A program made the position numbers and the translations under genes. This document shows, one piece after another, positions 45,381-54,326 of a DNA stretch of 64,000 nt. The notes beneath the pieces were generated by a model that did not search any database, was not told the DNA's origin, and saw only the letters and a program-made list of their open reading frames with translations. This DNA is from Shimia sp. (GTDB taxonomy: Bacteria; Pseudomonadota; Alphaproteobacteria; Rhodobacterales; Rhodobacteraceae), in contig NZ_JAKVCW010000002.1 of NCBI RefSeq assembly GCF_022448905.1, forward strand, positions 310,001 to 374,000. Direction: 5' to 3'. Each line of letters starts with the position of its first letter. The first letter of the stretch is position 1.

Positions 45381-47624
45381 ATGGTGCAAAAAACCGAAAC
45401 CGAGAGCCGCAAACTTTTGGGGCGCCTGCGCGATGCCTTGGCCGAAGACAGCGCCGGTCAGGAGCGCCTGGACAAAATCACCCATCTGATTGCCACCTCC
45501 ATGGGCACAGAGGTGTGCTCGATCTATCTGTTTCGCGATGAGGACACGCTAGAGCTCTGCGCCACCGAAGGCCTGAACGCAGAAGCGGTCCACCAGACCC
45601 GCATGCGTGTTGGCGAAGGCCTTGTCGGCCGCGTGGCCCGCACCTCCAAAGTGGTGAACACCGATGACGCGCCCAGCGCCAAAGGCTTCCGCTACATGCC
45701 GGAAACCGGCGAGGAGATTTACTCCAGCTTCTGCGGCGTGCCGGTGCAGCGCCTTGGCGACAACCTCGGCGTATTGGTTGTGCAATCCAAAGACAAACGT
45801 GGGTATTCCGCTGATGAAGTCTATGCGCTGGAAGTGGTCGCCATGGTGCTCGCTGAGATGACCGAACTTGGCGCGTTTGTCGGCGAAGGCGCCGCCATGA
45901 GCGCCTTGCACCAGCAATCGGAGCTGTTTCGCGGCACCTCAGGCCAAGAAGGCGCCTCCGAAGGCCACGTCTGGCTGCATGAACCTCGCGTCGTGGTCAC
46001 CAACCCCGTGGCGGATGACCCAGACGTAGAGCTCACCCGCCTGAACGAGGCGGTCGAAGAGCTGCGCGTTGGCGTCGACAAAATGCTTGATGGCGCCAAA
46101 CGCGGTGACAAAGAACAGCTGGAAGTGCTTGAAGCCTACCGCATGTTTGCCAACTCCAAAGGCTGGATGAAGCGTATGGAGCAGGACATCGCGCGCGGCC
46201 TGTCCGCAGAGGCGGCTGTCGAAAAAGAACAATCCACCGCCCGCGCCCGCATGGAGCAGGTCACCGATCAGTATCTGCGCGAACGCCTGCACGATCTGGA
46301 CGATCTCTCCAACCGCCTGCTGCGCATCCTGACCGGCCAAGGCAGCGAGACCGGCGCAGACATGCCCGCTGCTCCCATCCTGATCGCGCGCAACATCGGC
46401 CCCGGTGAATTACTGGAATATGGCCGCAATCTCAAAGGCATCGTGCTGGAAGAGGGCTCCGTCGGCAGCCACGCCGCGATCGTTGCCCGCGCGCTGGCAA
46501 TCCCCTTGGTGATCCACGCCGACAAAATCACCACCGAGGCACTCAATGGCGACCACATCATGGTCGACGGCGATCAGGGCATCGTGCACCTGCGCCCCGA
46601 CGACACGGTTGTGACCGCCTTCCGCGACAAGATCGCCATGGCTGCCAAGGCACAGGAACGCTACGCCAGCATCCGCGACAAAGAGGCCAAGAGCCGCGAT
46701 GGCGCGGTGGTGCACCTCACCATGAACGCAGGATTGATGGCCGACTTGCCGTCGCTGCAATCCTCCGGTGCCGAAGGTGTGGGCCTGTTCCGCACCGAGC
46801 TGCAATTCCTGATCCGCAACCAAATGCCCAAACGGACCGAACTGGCGCAGCTTTATGCACGCGTTATGGACGCCGCCGACGGCAAACGCGTGGTCTTCCG
46901 CACACTCGACATTGGCTCCGACAAAGTCCTGCCCTACATGGCCCCGCAAGACGAACCTAACCCGGCGCTTGGCTGGCGCGCAGTGCGTGTGGCCTTGGAC
47001 AAACCCGGCGTGATGCGCATGCAGCTTCAGGCGCTTTTGCGTGCCGCCAACGGACGCCCGCTCACCATCATGTTCCCCTTCATCGCGCAATATGAAGAAT
47101 ACAAAATGGCCCGCGCCGAAGTGGACAAGGCGATTGAACGCGAGATGATCCTTGGCCACCCGCTGCCGTCAGAGATCGAAGTGGGCGCGATGCTGGAAAC
47201 ACCATCATTGGGCTTTGCGCCCAAGAAATTCTACGAAGAAGTCGACTTCCTCTCCATTGGCGGCAACGACCTGAAACAGTTCTTCTTTGCCGCGGATCGT
47301 GAAAACGAGCGGGTGCGCCGCCGCTATGACACGCTCAACGTCAGCTTCCTGACCTTCCTGGAAGGCATTGTGAACCGCTGCATCGACACCGGCACACCGC
47401 TCAGCTTCTGTGGCGAAGATGCCGGCCGCCCAATTGAGGCTGTCTGCCTTGCTGCTATGGGTCTGCGCAACCTGTCAATGCGCCCGGCTTCCATTGGCCC
47501 GGTGAAAAGCCTGATCCGTCGGGTCGATCTGGGTGAGCTGCGCCGCGTGATCCACGCTGCGCGTGAGCGGGGCGAACAGTCCGTGCGCCCCGACGTGATG
47601 GAATACCTGCGCAACAGCGGATAA
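45381..47624 (+). CDS. ptsP: Phosphoenolpyruvate--protein phosphotransferase PtsP (EI-Ntr)
   Basis: The nitrogen-PTS enzyme I that takes phosphate from PEP and passes it to NPr. The 747-residue product has an N-terminal GAF domain (about 18-160; METEVCSIYLFRDEDTL-type core and RVGEGLVGRVARTSKVVNTDDA), an HPr-binding helical region, the phosphohistidine domain with GSVGSHAAIVARALAIPLV (His about residue 363), and a C-terminal PEP-binding TIM barrel with LFRTELQFLIR and FLSIGGNDLKQFFFAADR. The GAF domain binds amino-acid-type effectors in relatives. Length is as expected (about 750). Confidence 0.95.
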   Translation: MVQKTETESRKLLGRLRDALAEDSAGQERLDKITHLIATSMGTEVCSIYLFRDEDTLELCATEGLNAEAVHQTRMRVGEGLVGRVARTSKVVNTDDAPSAKGFRYMPETGEEIYSSFCGVPVQRLGDNLGVLVVQSKDKRGYSADEVYALEVVAMVLAEMTELGAFVGEGAAMSALHQQSELFRGTSGQEGASEGHVWLHEPRVVVTNPVADDPDVELTRLNEAVEELRVGVDKMLDGAKRGDKEQLEVLEAYRMFANSKGWMKRMEQDIARGLSAEAAVEKEQSTARARMEQVTDQYLRERLHDLDDLSNRLLRILTGQGSETGADMPAAPILIARNIGPGELLEYGRNLKGIVLEEGSVGSHAAIVARALAIPLVIHADKITTEALNGDHIMVDGDQGIVHLRPDDTVVTAFRDKIAMAAKAQERYASIRDKEAKSRDGAVVHLTMNAGLMADLPSLQSSGAEGVGLFRTELQFLIRNQMPKRTELAQLYARVMDAADGKRVVFRTLDIGSDKVLPYMAPQDEPNPALGWRAVRVALDKPGVMRMQLQALLRAANGRPLTIMFPFIAQYEEYKMARAEVDKAIEREMILGHPLPSEIEVGAMLETPSLGFAPKKFYEEVDFLSIGGNDLKQFFFAADRENERVRRRYDTLNVSFLTFLEGIVNRCIDTGTPLSFCGEDAGRPIEAVCLAAMGLRNLSMRPASIGPVKSLIRRVDLGELRRVIHAARERGEQSVRPDVMEYLRNSG

Positions 47625-47637
47625 ACACCTTACTTCG

Positions 47638-47671
47638 CTCGGGAAAAGGCGTGCGTTGCACGCCGCCGAGC
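47638..47671 (+). other. Extended hairpin after ptsP
   Basis: Inner stem GGCGTGC/GCACGCC (47648-47654 with 47658-47664, loop GTT) nested inside GCTCGG/CCGAGC arms (about 47638-47643 and 47666-47671). No T-tract; probably a 3'-end stabiliser preceding the terminator below. Confidence 0.45.
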
Positions 47672-47719
47672 ATCTCCCCACTGGCCGTCAGGGGCTTGTG
47701 TAGCAAGCTCCCGAGAGGT

Positions 47720-47746
47720 GACCGCCCCCATGGGCGGGCGATTTTG
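47720..47746 (+). terminator. Terminator-like palindrome after ptsP
   Basis: Stem CCGCCC/GGGCGG (47722-47727 with 47732-47737) followed by GCGATTTT. Twenty bases (47720-47739) are identical to 1612-1631 between cobS and cobT. Confidence 0.55.
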
Positions 47747-47841
47747 GCCTGATTTGTCATGCCCCAAAAGTGGTTTTGGATGGAGAGCTCGGTTCATATT
47801 CGACAGGCGAGATCGCCCACCCACGGTCAGGCGTTGCCCGG

Positions 47842-48609
47842 CTAGTCTTTCCCCAACCGCTTGCGCATCCCGTCAACCAGCACCTCCGGTGACACATCTG
47901 CCTCCACCGCCAGTTTGCGCAGGCCAAAATGCACATGCGCGATGTCCTGATAATAACTGGTGTAGGCGTAGTTCGTCGCCGCGCCTGCCGCCGCGCCAAT
48001 CACCGGCACCATCTGCGCCGCCAGCTTCTGCCCCAAAACCGGCGCCAGTTTGGGCACAATCACCGTGCTGATCCATTTGGTGCCGCCCATCGCCAATCCT
48101 GCCCGCTGCTCCAGCATCGCCAAATCCGCGCCGCGATCTTCCTCAAACGGCCCATTCGCGGCCAATACGCGCACGCAATCAAACCGTACGCTCTCATGGC
48201 TTGGGTCAAACCCATATTGCACCGCCACGCCCTGAATCGCGCGCAACAGCACCGTCACCGTGATCGGCAGCTCCGCCAGCGACGAGGTCACGCCCCCGGC
48301 CCCACCCGCCGCGCCCAGCGCCGCCGTAACGCTGGCGTTGATCCAATCCGGCTGATCTTTGACCAAGCCCCGGCTGCCATCGGCCCATTTCACGGCCTGC
48401 ATCAAAGCCACCTCCGTAGCCCCACCCAGCCCGTCCTGCACCTCACCCGGCAAGCTCTTGAGCAACCCGCTCACCGGCATGCCCAACACGCCCAGCACTT
48501 TCATGCCCAGCCCACTGGCCCCGCCATAGCGCTTGGCCAGCGCGTCTAGTTCGGAACTTACGTCAATGTCTTGGTCCGGAACATCCGGCAAAATCTCGAT
48601 TTGGGTCAT
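47842..48609 (-). CDS. EcsC family protein
   Basis: A 255-residue protein of the EcsC family (function poorly defined; named after a Bacillus ABC-locus gene). It contains GMKVLGVLGMPVSGLLKSLPG, a glycine-rich amphipathic segment GAAGGAGGVTSSLAELPITVTVLLRAIQGVA (DNA about 48205-48300) typical of the family, FEEDRGADLAMLEQRAGLAMGG and KLAAQMVPVIGAAAGAATNYA. The ATG at 48609 (MTQIEILPDVPDQD) is preferred; the 70-codon upstream extension has atypical composition. It converges with ptsP. Confidence 0.83.
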   Translation of the reverse strand: MTQIEILPDVPDQDIDVSSELDALAKRYGGASGLGMKVLGVLGMPVSGLLKSLPGEVQDGLGGATEVALMQAVKWADGSRGLVKDQPDWINASVTAALGAAGGAGGVTSSLAELPITVTVLLRAIQGVAVQYGFDPSHESVRFDCVRVLAANGPFEEDRGADLAMLEQRAGLAMGGTKWISTVIVPKLAPVLGQKLAAQMVPVIGAAAGAATNYAYTSYYQDIAHVHFGLRKLAVEADVSPEVLVDGMRKRLGKD

Positions 48610-48810
48610 GGGTATAGAGGTAGGGTAATTGGCCGCTGGTTCAACTATGCAGGATAGAAAGGCCATTCCTGAGAGGTTATAGACTTGCAAGAATATCAGG
48701 GACTGCCCAAAGTCGCCTTCGAGCCAACATCGCGGCGGAGGCACCAAGAAGTCGCGCGCAACTGATTTCCAATTACAAAATTTGACTTCTGAAACACGAC
48801 GTAAACAACC
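48610..48810. other. Divergent spacer before the AT-richer hypothetical gene
   Basis: A 201-bp spacer between the divergent EcsC gene and the hypothetical gene. Base composition shifts to AT-richer here. No recognised site. Confidence 0.4.
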
Positions 48811-49419
48811 ATGACGCAATTTAGATTTCTGCTATTTTTGATCTTATTTCTTGCTCCATCGGATAGAGCAGAAGCATGGTCCTGCTCCGAATGGCCTCCT
48901 GCTATACGTGAGAACAGCCAAAACGCTCCAACCCAACAGCAGTTACTGCGTCATCATTCCATCGCTCTTTCCAGTCGGTTGCCAAATACACTTGCTGAAG
49001 GGGAGAAAATAGTCGTTGGAAAGTTCACACGAAACACGTCCACTCCCTTTCTTCACGAAAAACAACTTGAAGACGTTCGAGCTATGTTATGGCCTCCGAC
49101 TTAAAAGGTCAAAATGCCTTTCCAAATTGAATACACTTACTTAGATGCATACAGTTTTTCGGGCCATAAGTTGGAAGGCTCAACGTTAGTCCAATTTACT
49201 TCTGGTTCCGTCGATTTGCGCGTAACCATCTCTGCGGAATACGAAGGAATTGTAGATGTTCTGCCGACGACGGAGCATGACGTTATAGGGGTACTGAAAC
49301 CCGGGGGTGCCGGGCGAAAGTTTGAGCTCACAACTTCGCACTGTCCGAGCTACATACAAATTGAGCCAGCTCAGCTTTCTGACTTATTGAAATGCTACGA
49401 AGAAGCGATGTGTCGCTGA
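48811..49419 (+). pseudogene. Hypothetical exported protein interrupted by an in-frame TAA
   Basis: Two stretches in the same frame are separated by a single TAA at 49102-49104. The first (97 codons) starts with a signal peptide (MTQFRFLLFLILFLAPSDRAEA) and ends ...GKFTRNTSTPF...LWPPT. The second, if read through, continues KVKMPFQIEYTYLDAYSFSG and runs 101 codons from the ATG at 49114, with no signal peptide and no clear ribosome site. A signal peptide plus beta-rich C-terminal half would make one ordinary ~200-residue periplasmic protein, so I read this as one gene with a nonsense mutation or a sequencing error. Two separate genes remain possible. The region is AT-richer than its neighbours and no family was recognised. 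Confidence 0.55.
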
Positions 49420-49449
49420 TTTGGCGGCATCTGCTGAACAGTGTCCCGT

Positions 49450-49950
49450 TTAGTCGGCATGCGTGGCGGCCACACTCTCCACATCCCCAAAAACATCGTC
49501 CCAAGCGCCCTCAACAAGCGCGCGGCCCAGTACCCGCTCGGGATTGGTCGGCGGCGGCATCACCACGCCGTCCAGTTTCTCAAAGCCAAACCGCTTGTAA
49601 TACGGCGCATCACCCACCAGCATCACCCGCTCCCAGCCCAAAGGCTGCGCCCGTTGCAAGCTGTCCTCAATCAGCAAACCACCCAAGCCCTCGCCCTGAT
49701 GCGTCGGGTGCACTGCCACGGGCCCCAGCAACAACGCCGTCGCAGCGCCAATTCGAACCGGCCAATAGCGGATCGCTCCGGCCAAAATCCCCTCGGCATC
49801 GCGCGCCACCAAGGACAGCCCCGCTACAGGGTCCACACCATCGCGCAAACGATAGGACGACAAGGCCTCACGCCCCGGCGCAAAGCAGAGGTCATACAGC
49901 GCCTCCACTTCCCACCAATCGTCCTTCGTTTCCACTGCCAGCGTAAACAC
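49450..49950 (-). CDS. GNAT family N-acetyltransferase (YhbS-like)
   Basis: A 166-residue acetyl-CoA-dependent acetyltransferase. The fold markers are ALLLGPVAVHPTHQGEGLGGLLIEDSL (strand 4, with the acetyl-CoA loop Q-x-x-G-x-G/L in HQGEGLGG) and RVMLVGDAPYYKRFGFEKL. The substrate is unknown. The start is taken as GTG at 49950 (VFTLAVETKDDWWEVEALYDL) with GAGG upstream; an in-frame ATG at 50001 would add 17 basic residues and overlap the divergent gene's control region. Confidence 0.85.
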   Translation of the reverse strand: MFTLAVETKDDWWEVEALYDLCFAPGREALSSYRLRDGVDPVAGLSLVARDAEGILAGAIRYWPVRIGAATALLLGPVAVHPTHQGEGLGGLLIEDSLQRAQPLGWERVMLVGDAPYYKRFGFEKLDGVVMPPPTNPERVLGRALVEGAWDDVFGDVESVAATHAD

Positions 49951-50041
49951 CTGCGCGCCTCTTGCCCGTCTGAAATTTTGCGGTTTCCTCGCCCCTAACA
50001 TGGCGTTACGACTGCCTGCAAACCAATATGGAGTCAGTCCG

Positions 50042-50647
50042 ATGTTCTATCAGCCCAAAGACGGCCACGGCCTGCCGCACAACCCGTTCAAAGCCATCGT
50101 CAGCCCGCGCCCAATCGCCTGGGTCTCCACCCAGGACACAAACGGCGTGCGCAACCTCGCGCCTTACTCGTTTTTCAATGCGCTCGCGGACAATCCCGCG
50201 CAGGTGATGTTTGCCTCCACCGGCAAGAAGGACGATCAGGCTGAGGGCAAAGACAGCTTGTCCAATATCCGCGCCACAGGCGTGTTCTGCGTGAACATCG
50301 TCGAAGAGAGCATCCGCGACGCGATGAACATCTCCTCCGGACCGCTGGGCAAAGATGAGGACGAGTTTGTGGCCGCAGGCCTGGAAGCCACACAATGTGA
50401 CACCATCGACTGCCCCCGCCTTGTGGGGGCGCCTGCATCTCTGGAATGCCGCCTGACCCAGATTGTGCCTCTCTTGGGAGAGAACAACTTTATGGCCATT
50501 GGCGAAGTGACCGGCGTACACCTGCGCGACAACTGTATTGTGGATGGTATTTTTGACGTCACCACCTACCGCCCGCTGAGCCGCCTTGGCTACAAGGACT
50601 ATGCGGTGGTCGACAACACCTTCACCCTCGCCCGCCCCGATCAATAA
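50042..50647 (+). CDS. Flavin reductase-like FMN-binding split-barrel protein
   Basis: A 201-residue protein of the flavin reductase/FMN-binding family. The N-terminal FMN-binding part has NPFKAIVSPRPIAWVST (about 14-30), then NLAPYSFFNALADNPAQVMFAS, and later GVFCVNIVEESIRDAMNISSG. These features match the DIM6/NTAB-type split barrel with unknown substrate. The ATG at 50042 is preceded by GGAG; the in-frame start 14 codons earlier overlaps the divergent GNAT. It is followed 44 nt later by the acetyltransferase gene, possibly one operon. Confidence 0.87.
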   Translation: MFYQPKDGHGLPHNPFKAIVSPRPIAWVSTQDTNGVRNLAPYSFFNALADNPAQVMFASTGKKDDQAEGKDSLSNIRATGVFCVNIVEESIRDAMNISSGPLGKDEDEFVAAGLEATQCDTIDCPRLVGAPASLECRLTQIVPLLGENNFMAIGEVTGVHLRDNCIVDGIFDVTTYRPLSRLGYKDYAVVDNTFTLARPDQ

Positions 50648-50691
50648 GCAAGGGGCCTCAGGCGCGAGGGACATTTGATAAGGAGGGCCAC

Positions 50692-51324
50692 ATGCCCCTT
50701 CCCGATCCCAAAACCGCCTTTCCGATCACCCTGCCCGATGGCAGCAAACACGCAGGCACGGTGTTGCTGTCTGCGGTGATCGATCAAGACAACATCAAAG
50801 TAGGGGACTACACCTACGCCTCCGACTTTGATCCACCAGAGGATTGGGCACAGCGTCTTGTGCCCTACCTCTATCCCTTCAGCCAAGGCACGCTGGACAT
50901 CGGCAGGTTCTGCCAGATCGCGCATGGCGTGCGGTTTATCACCAGCTCCGCCAACCACGCCATGGACGGGCTAAGTTGTTACCCTTTCCCAATCTTTGGC
51001 GAGACCGTGCCGGAGGGCTACCAGCCCGACAAACGCGACACGATTATCGGGCATGATGTGTGGCTCGGCTACGGCGCGATGGTGACGGCAGGCGCGCAAA
51101 TCGGCCACGGCGCCATCATCGGCGCAGGTGCCGTGGTGCGTGGCACGGTGCCCCCCTATGGCATCGTCACCGGCAATCCCGGAACTGTGGTGAAAAAGCG
51201 CTTTGATGACGCGACTATTGCCGCGCTTTTGGACATCGCGTGGTGGGACTGGCCCAAAGAAACAATCGAGCGCGCGATCCCGGCCATCATGGCCAGTGAC
51301 ATCGACCGGCTAAAGGCGGTCTAA
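50692..51324 (+). CDS. Hexapeptide-repeat acetyltransferase (CatB/Vat-like xenobiotic acetyltransferase family)
   Basis: A 210-residue left-handed beta-helix acetyltransferase. FCQIAHGVRFITSSANHAMDGLSCYPF (His in the SANHAMD segment is the family's catalytic residue) is followed by hexapeptide turns IIGHDVWLGYGAMV, TAGAQIGHGAIIGAG and AVVRGTVPPYGIVTGNPGTVVKKRF. Family members acetylate chloramphenicol or streptogramins, but most genomic copies have unknown substrates, so no resistance is inferred. AAGGAGG precedes the ATG. It converges with the AEC permease gene (4-nt overlap). Confidence 0.87.
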   Translation: MPLPDPKTAFPITLPDGSKHAGTVLLSAVIDQDNIKVGDYTYASDFDPPEDWAQRLVPYLYPFSQGTLDIGRFCQIAHGVRFITSSANHAMDGLSCYPFPIFGETVPEGYQPDKRDTIIGHDVWLGYGAMVTAGAQIGHGAIIGAGAVVRGTVPPYGIVTGNPGTVVKKRFDDATIAALLDIAWWDWPKETIERAIPAIMASDIDRLKAV

Positions 51325-52232
51325 AACACCACCTCAGCCAGTGTGATCCACACCGGCAGGCTTATCGCCCCCAACAAAGTTGTCTGTGCCACCAGTGTCG
51401 CGGACAACTCCCGATCTGCGCCAAAGCCCGAGGCCAGCACATGCGCCGCACTCGCGGTCGGCAAAGCCGCCCAGATCACCAGCACCACCGCCACGCCGCT
51501 CTCCAGCCCCAACCCAAGCGCCAGCACCAGTGCTGCAACCGGCATCACCAAGAGCTTGGTGGCGCAGATGATGCCGCTAAACGCATCCAGCCGCGCCAGC
51601 GCCCCCCAATTCATCGTCGCCCCCACCGAGATCAACGCAATCGGAATGGCCGCGGCTGCCAACATCTCCAGGGGGGCCAAGACCGGCGCCGGGATCGTCA
51701 GGCCTGACAGCCCCACCAGCACGCCACCAAGTGAGGCGATCAAAAACGGATTAAGCGCCACTTTCTTGACTGTGCCCCACAGCCCAAAACTGCCGCCCCG
51801 GCTCAGCGCGCTGACCGCGAACACATTGGCCATCGGCACCGCCATACCAATCGCCACCGCCATCACGCCCGCGTCGGCCTTATCCGTGGTGGCAATCGCA
51901 ATAAACGCCAACGCCGTGTTGAACCGCCACGCGGTCTGCCACGCTCCGGCAAAGTCCAAAAACCGCTCGGGCCCAAACCGCCGTGCGCCATAGCCCACCA
52001 CCAAGCCCACGGCCAACAGCGCCCAGACCAAAGGCGCAATGCCCACCACCTGAGCGACTTCCAAAGGTCGCTGGCTTGCTGCCACAAACAACAGCGCCGG
52101 AAACAGGATCTCAAAGTTGAGCTTGTCCAACCCTTGCCAGGCATTGGCCGACAAACGTTTGCGCAGCAGCCCACCCAGCCCAACAAGCAGGAACGACGGC
52201 AAAAGCCCGATCAGAATGGCAAGGAAAGTCAT
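51321..52232 (-). CDS. AEC family transporter (auxin efflux carrier type)
   Basis: A 303-residue inner-membrane permease with about ten spans. It begins MTFLAILIGLLPSFLLVGLGG and has the AEC-type DKLNFEILFPALLF and IALISVGATMNWGAL regions. Relatives move organic acids (malate, malonate) or similar anions; the substrate here is unknown. Its upstream 199-bp spacer contains a large structured inverted repeat and the sulP terminator. Confidence 0.87.
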   Translation of the reverse strand: MTFLAILIGLLPSFLLVGLGGLLRKRLSANAWQGLDKLNFEILFPALLFVAASQRPLEVAQVVGIAPLVWALLAVGLVVGYGARRFGPERFLDFAGAWQTAWRFNTALAFIAIATTDKADAGVMAVAIGMAVPMANVFAVSALSRGGSFGLWGTVKKVALNPFLIASLGGVLVGLSGLTIPAPVLAPLEMLAAAAIPIALISVGATMNWGALARLDAFSGIICATKLLVMPVAALVLALGLGLESGVAVVLVIWAALPTASAAHVLASGFGADRELSATLVAQTTLLGAISLPVWITLAEVVF

Positions 52233-52290
52233 GAGGGTTGCTCCGGTGTGGTCCCATTCCTATTGCGCCTGTTCCTGCCAAGAAACAAGA

Positions 52291-52349
52291 GGCGCGCCTG
52301 ACCCTAGGTGTGTGCAAAGCGCCCTCCTGTGGGGAGGGTCGGGCGCGCC
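52291..52349 (-). repeat. Large structured inverted repeat upstream of the AEC gene
   Basis: Arms of 15 bp (52291-52305 with 52335-52349) with one mismatch that becomes a G-U pair in RNA; an inner CCCTCC/GGGAGG stem lies in the loop. On the minus strand a T-rich TCTTGTTTCTTG follows. It could be a second terminator for sulP or a structured leader of the AEC mRNA. Confidence 0.5.
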
Positions 52350-52378
52350 TCGGCTTCTCCGAGGCAAGAGACGGCAAC

Positions 52379-52406
52379 AAAAAAGGGCCAGCCTCTCGGC
52401 CAGCCC
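52379..52406 (-). terminator. Intrinsic terminator of sulP
   Basis: A 9-bp stem (52385-52393 with 52398-52406; two G-U pairs in the minus-strand RNA), 4-nt loop, followed on the minus strand by six T. It lies 25 nt after the sulP stop. Confidence 0.85.
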
Positions 52407-52431
52407 ATTTCTTAGTCATCTGTTGCTGCGA

Positions 52432-54078
52432 TCAGTGACCGCCGCCAAACACCCCGGTTTTCACCGGATAGTCCACGGCAATCTGATACTCGGGGTCATC
52501 GTCACTATCGACCATCAAGTTGCCCGCTTTGGTCAGCAGCTCGTGGCAATCCCGGCTCAGGTGACGCAGCACAACCTGCTTGCCCGCCGCCTCATACTTG
52601 GCTGCCACCGCTTCAATTGCCTGCAACGCGGACTGGTCCACCACGCGCGACCGGGCGAAATCCACAATCACATGCTCCGGATCGGCGTCCACAGCGAACA
52701 GCTCGCTAAAGCCCTCAGCAGAGCCAAAGAACAGCGGCCCTTCGATCTCATAAACCTTCGCGCCCGGATCGCTCTCGCTCTCACGGGTGTTCGCGTGGAT
52801 GCGCCGTGCGTTCTGCCAGCTGTAGGCCAGCGCGCTCACGATCACGCCGACGACCACCGCCACCGCAAGGTCTTCCAGCACGGTCACCACCGTCACCAGC
52901 ACAATCACAAAGGCGTCCATCCGTGGCACACGGCGCATGATCTGGAAGCTGTTCCAGGCAAAAGTGCCGATCACCACCATGAACATCACGCCCACCAGCG
53001 CAGCCAGCGGAATACGCTCAATCAACGGGCTTGCGACAACGATAAACGCCAACAGGAACAACGCAGCACAAATACCTGCGATCCGCGTGCGACCACCGGA
53101 TTTCACGTTGATCATCGACTGACCAATCATCGCACAGCCGCCCATGCCGCCAAAGAAGCCGGTCACTACGTTCGCCGTCCCCTGCGCGATACATTCTTGC
53201 GACGCGCCACCGCGCTTGCCGGTCATCTCACCCACAAGGTTCAGCGTCAGCAGGCTCTCGATCAGGCCAATCGCCGCCAGGATCACCGCATACGGCAGGA
53301 TGATGTAGAGCGTTTCAAGGTTGAACGGCGCCAACAGCGCTGGTGGATAAATCCCCTCGCCTTCGCCAAACGGAATGTGGAAGCTCGGCAGGCCGCCCTT
53401 GATGGAGGCCATATCGCCCACGGTTGGCACATTGATGCCAAACACAATCACAATGATCGCGGTGATGCCAATGCCCCCCAGTGGCGCTGGAATGGCTTTG
53501 GTCAGCTTTGGCAGCCCCCAGATGATGCCCATGGTCAACGCCACAAGCCCCAACATCATCGCCATCTGTGGTCCTGCCAGCCATGCGTCGGTGTTAGCCG
53601 GGTCTTTAAACTGCGTCAGCTGTGCGAGGAAAATCACAATCGCCAGACCGTTCACAAAGCCAAGCATCACCGGATGTGGTACAAGGCGGATGAATTTACC
53701 CCAATGCAACGCGCCCGCGATGATCTGCAAAATCCCCATCAGGATCACGGTCGCAAACAGATACTCCACGCCATGCTCGGCCACCAAGGCCACCATCACC
53801 ACCGCCAACGCACCGGTTGCGCCGGAGATCATGCCCGGACGGCCACCGATCAACGCGGTGATCAGACCGACCAAAAACGCCGCGTACAAGCCCACCAGCG
53901 GGTGCACCCCAGCCACAAAGGCAAAGGCCACAGCTTCTGGCACAAGCGCCAGCGCCACGGTCAGGCCGGAGAGCACTTCTGTCTTGATCCGGTTTGGAGT
54001 GAACCCTTCGTCCTGCATGATCGAAAGGTTGGGAGGAGAAATATTCTTGGCCAGCATGGCCAACGCCGCGCGTCTCAT
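52432..54078 (-). CDS. SulP family anion transporter with STAS domain
   Basis: An inner-membrane transporter of the SLC26/SulP family, probably for sulfate, bicarbonate or a similar anion. The 548-residue product has about 12-14 spans with LSGLTVALALVPEAVAFAFVAG near the N-terminus, GFFGGMGGCAMIGQSMINVKSGG in the central core, and a C-terminal STAS domain (about 420-548; IVDFARSRVVDQSALQAIEAVA). The ATG at 54078 follows GCAGGTACACTC; the frame extends 52 codons upstream in sequence unlike a SulP N-terminus. Confidence 0.9.
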   Translation of the reverse strand: MRRAALAMLAKNISPPNLSIMQDEGFTPNRIKTEVLSGLTVALALVPEAVAFAFVAGVHPLVGLYAAFLVGLITALIGGRPGMISGATGALAVVMVALVAEHGVEYLFATVILMGILQIIAGALHWGKFIRLVPHPVMLGFVNGLAIVIFLAQLTQFKDPANTDAWLAGPQMAMMLGLVALTMGIIWGLPKLTKAIPAPLGGIGITAIIVIVFGINVPTVGDMASIKGGLPSFHIPFGEGEGIYPPALLAPFNLETLYIILPYAVILAAIGLIESLLTLNLVGEMTGKRGGASQECIAQGTANVVTGFFGGMGGCAMIGQSMINVKSGGRTRIAGICAALFLLAFIVVASPLIERIPLAALVGVMFMVVIGTFAWNSFQIMRRVPRMDAFVIVLVTVVTVLEDLAVAVVVGVIVSALAYSWQNARRIHANTRESESDPGAKVYEIEGPLFFGSAEGFSELFAVDADPEHVIVDFARSRVVDQSALQAIEAVAAKYEAAGKQVVLRHLSRDCHELLTKAGNLMVDSDDDPEYQIAVDYPVKTGVFGGGH

Positions 54079-54326
54079 GAGTGTACCTGCGTAAATCTGG
54101 GAGTGTTCGCTTTGCGGCCTCCCTAGCCGGTTTGCCCTTAACAAACAATAGCGGCGACCGGCCCGACGCCCCGTCAGAGGCTTTTGCACCACGTTCCGCC
54201 GCGCCACTGCCCCCGCTGCCGCCCAATTCGGCATTTTCCTTCACAGATTGCTGACGCCACGTGATTGGACAGCCAAGCCTATGAAATGAAGAGTGCCGCC
54301 AACGCGTACCGTTTCAGGAGTCCCCC
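54079..54326. other. Divergent sulP / IalB-like intergenic region
   Basis: A 248-bp spacer with promoters expected on both strands. I saw no recognisable operator, hairpin or ORF in it. Confidence 0.4.

Noticed and set aside
50692..51324. Chloramphenicol or streptogramin resistance gene
   Set aside because: The hexapeptide acetyltransferase belongs to the right superfamily, but most chromosomal members have other, unknown substrates and nothing nearby suggests resistance or mobility.
52117..54126. 669-codon plus-strand open frame opposite sulP
   Set aside because: His/Arg/Gln-rich antisense shadow of the SulP gene; no domain recognised.
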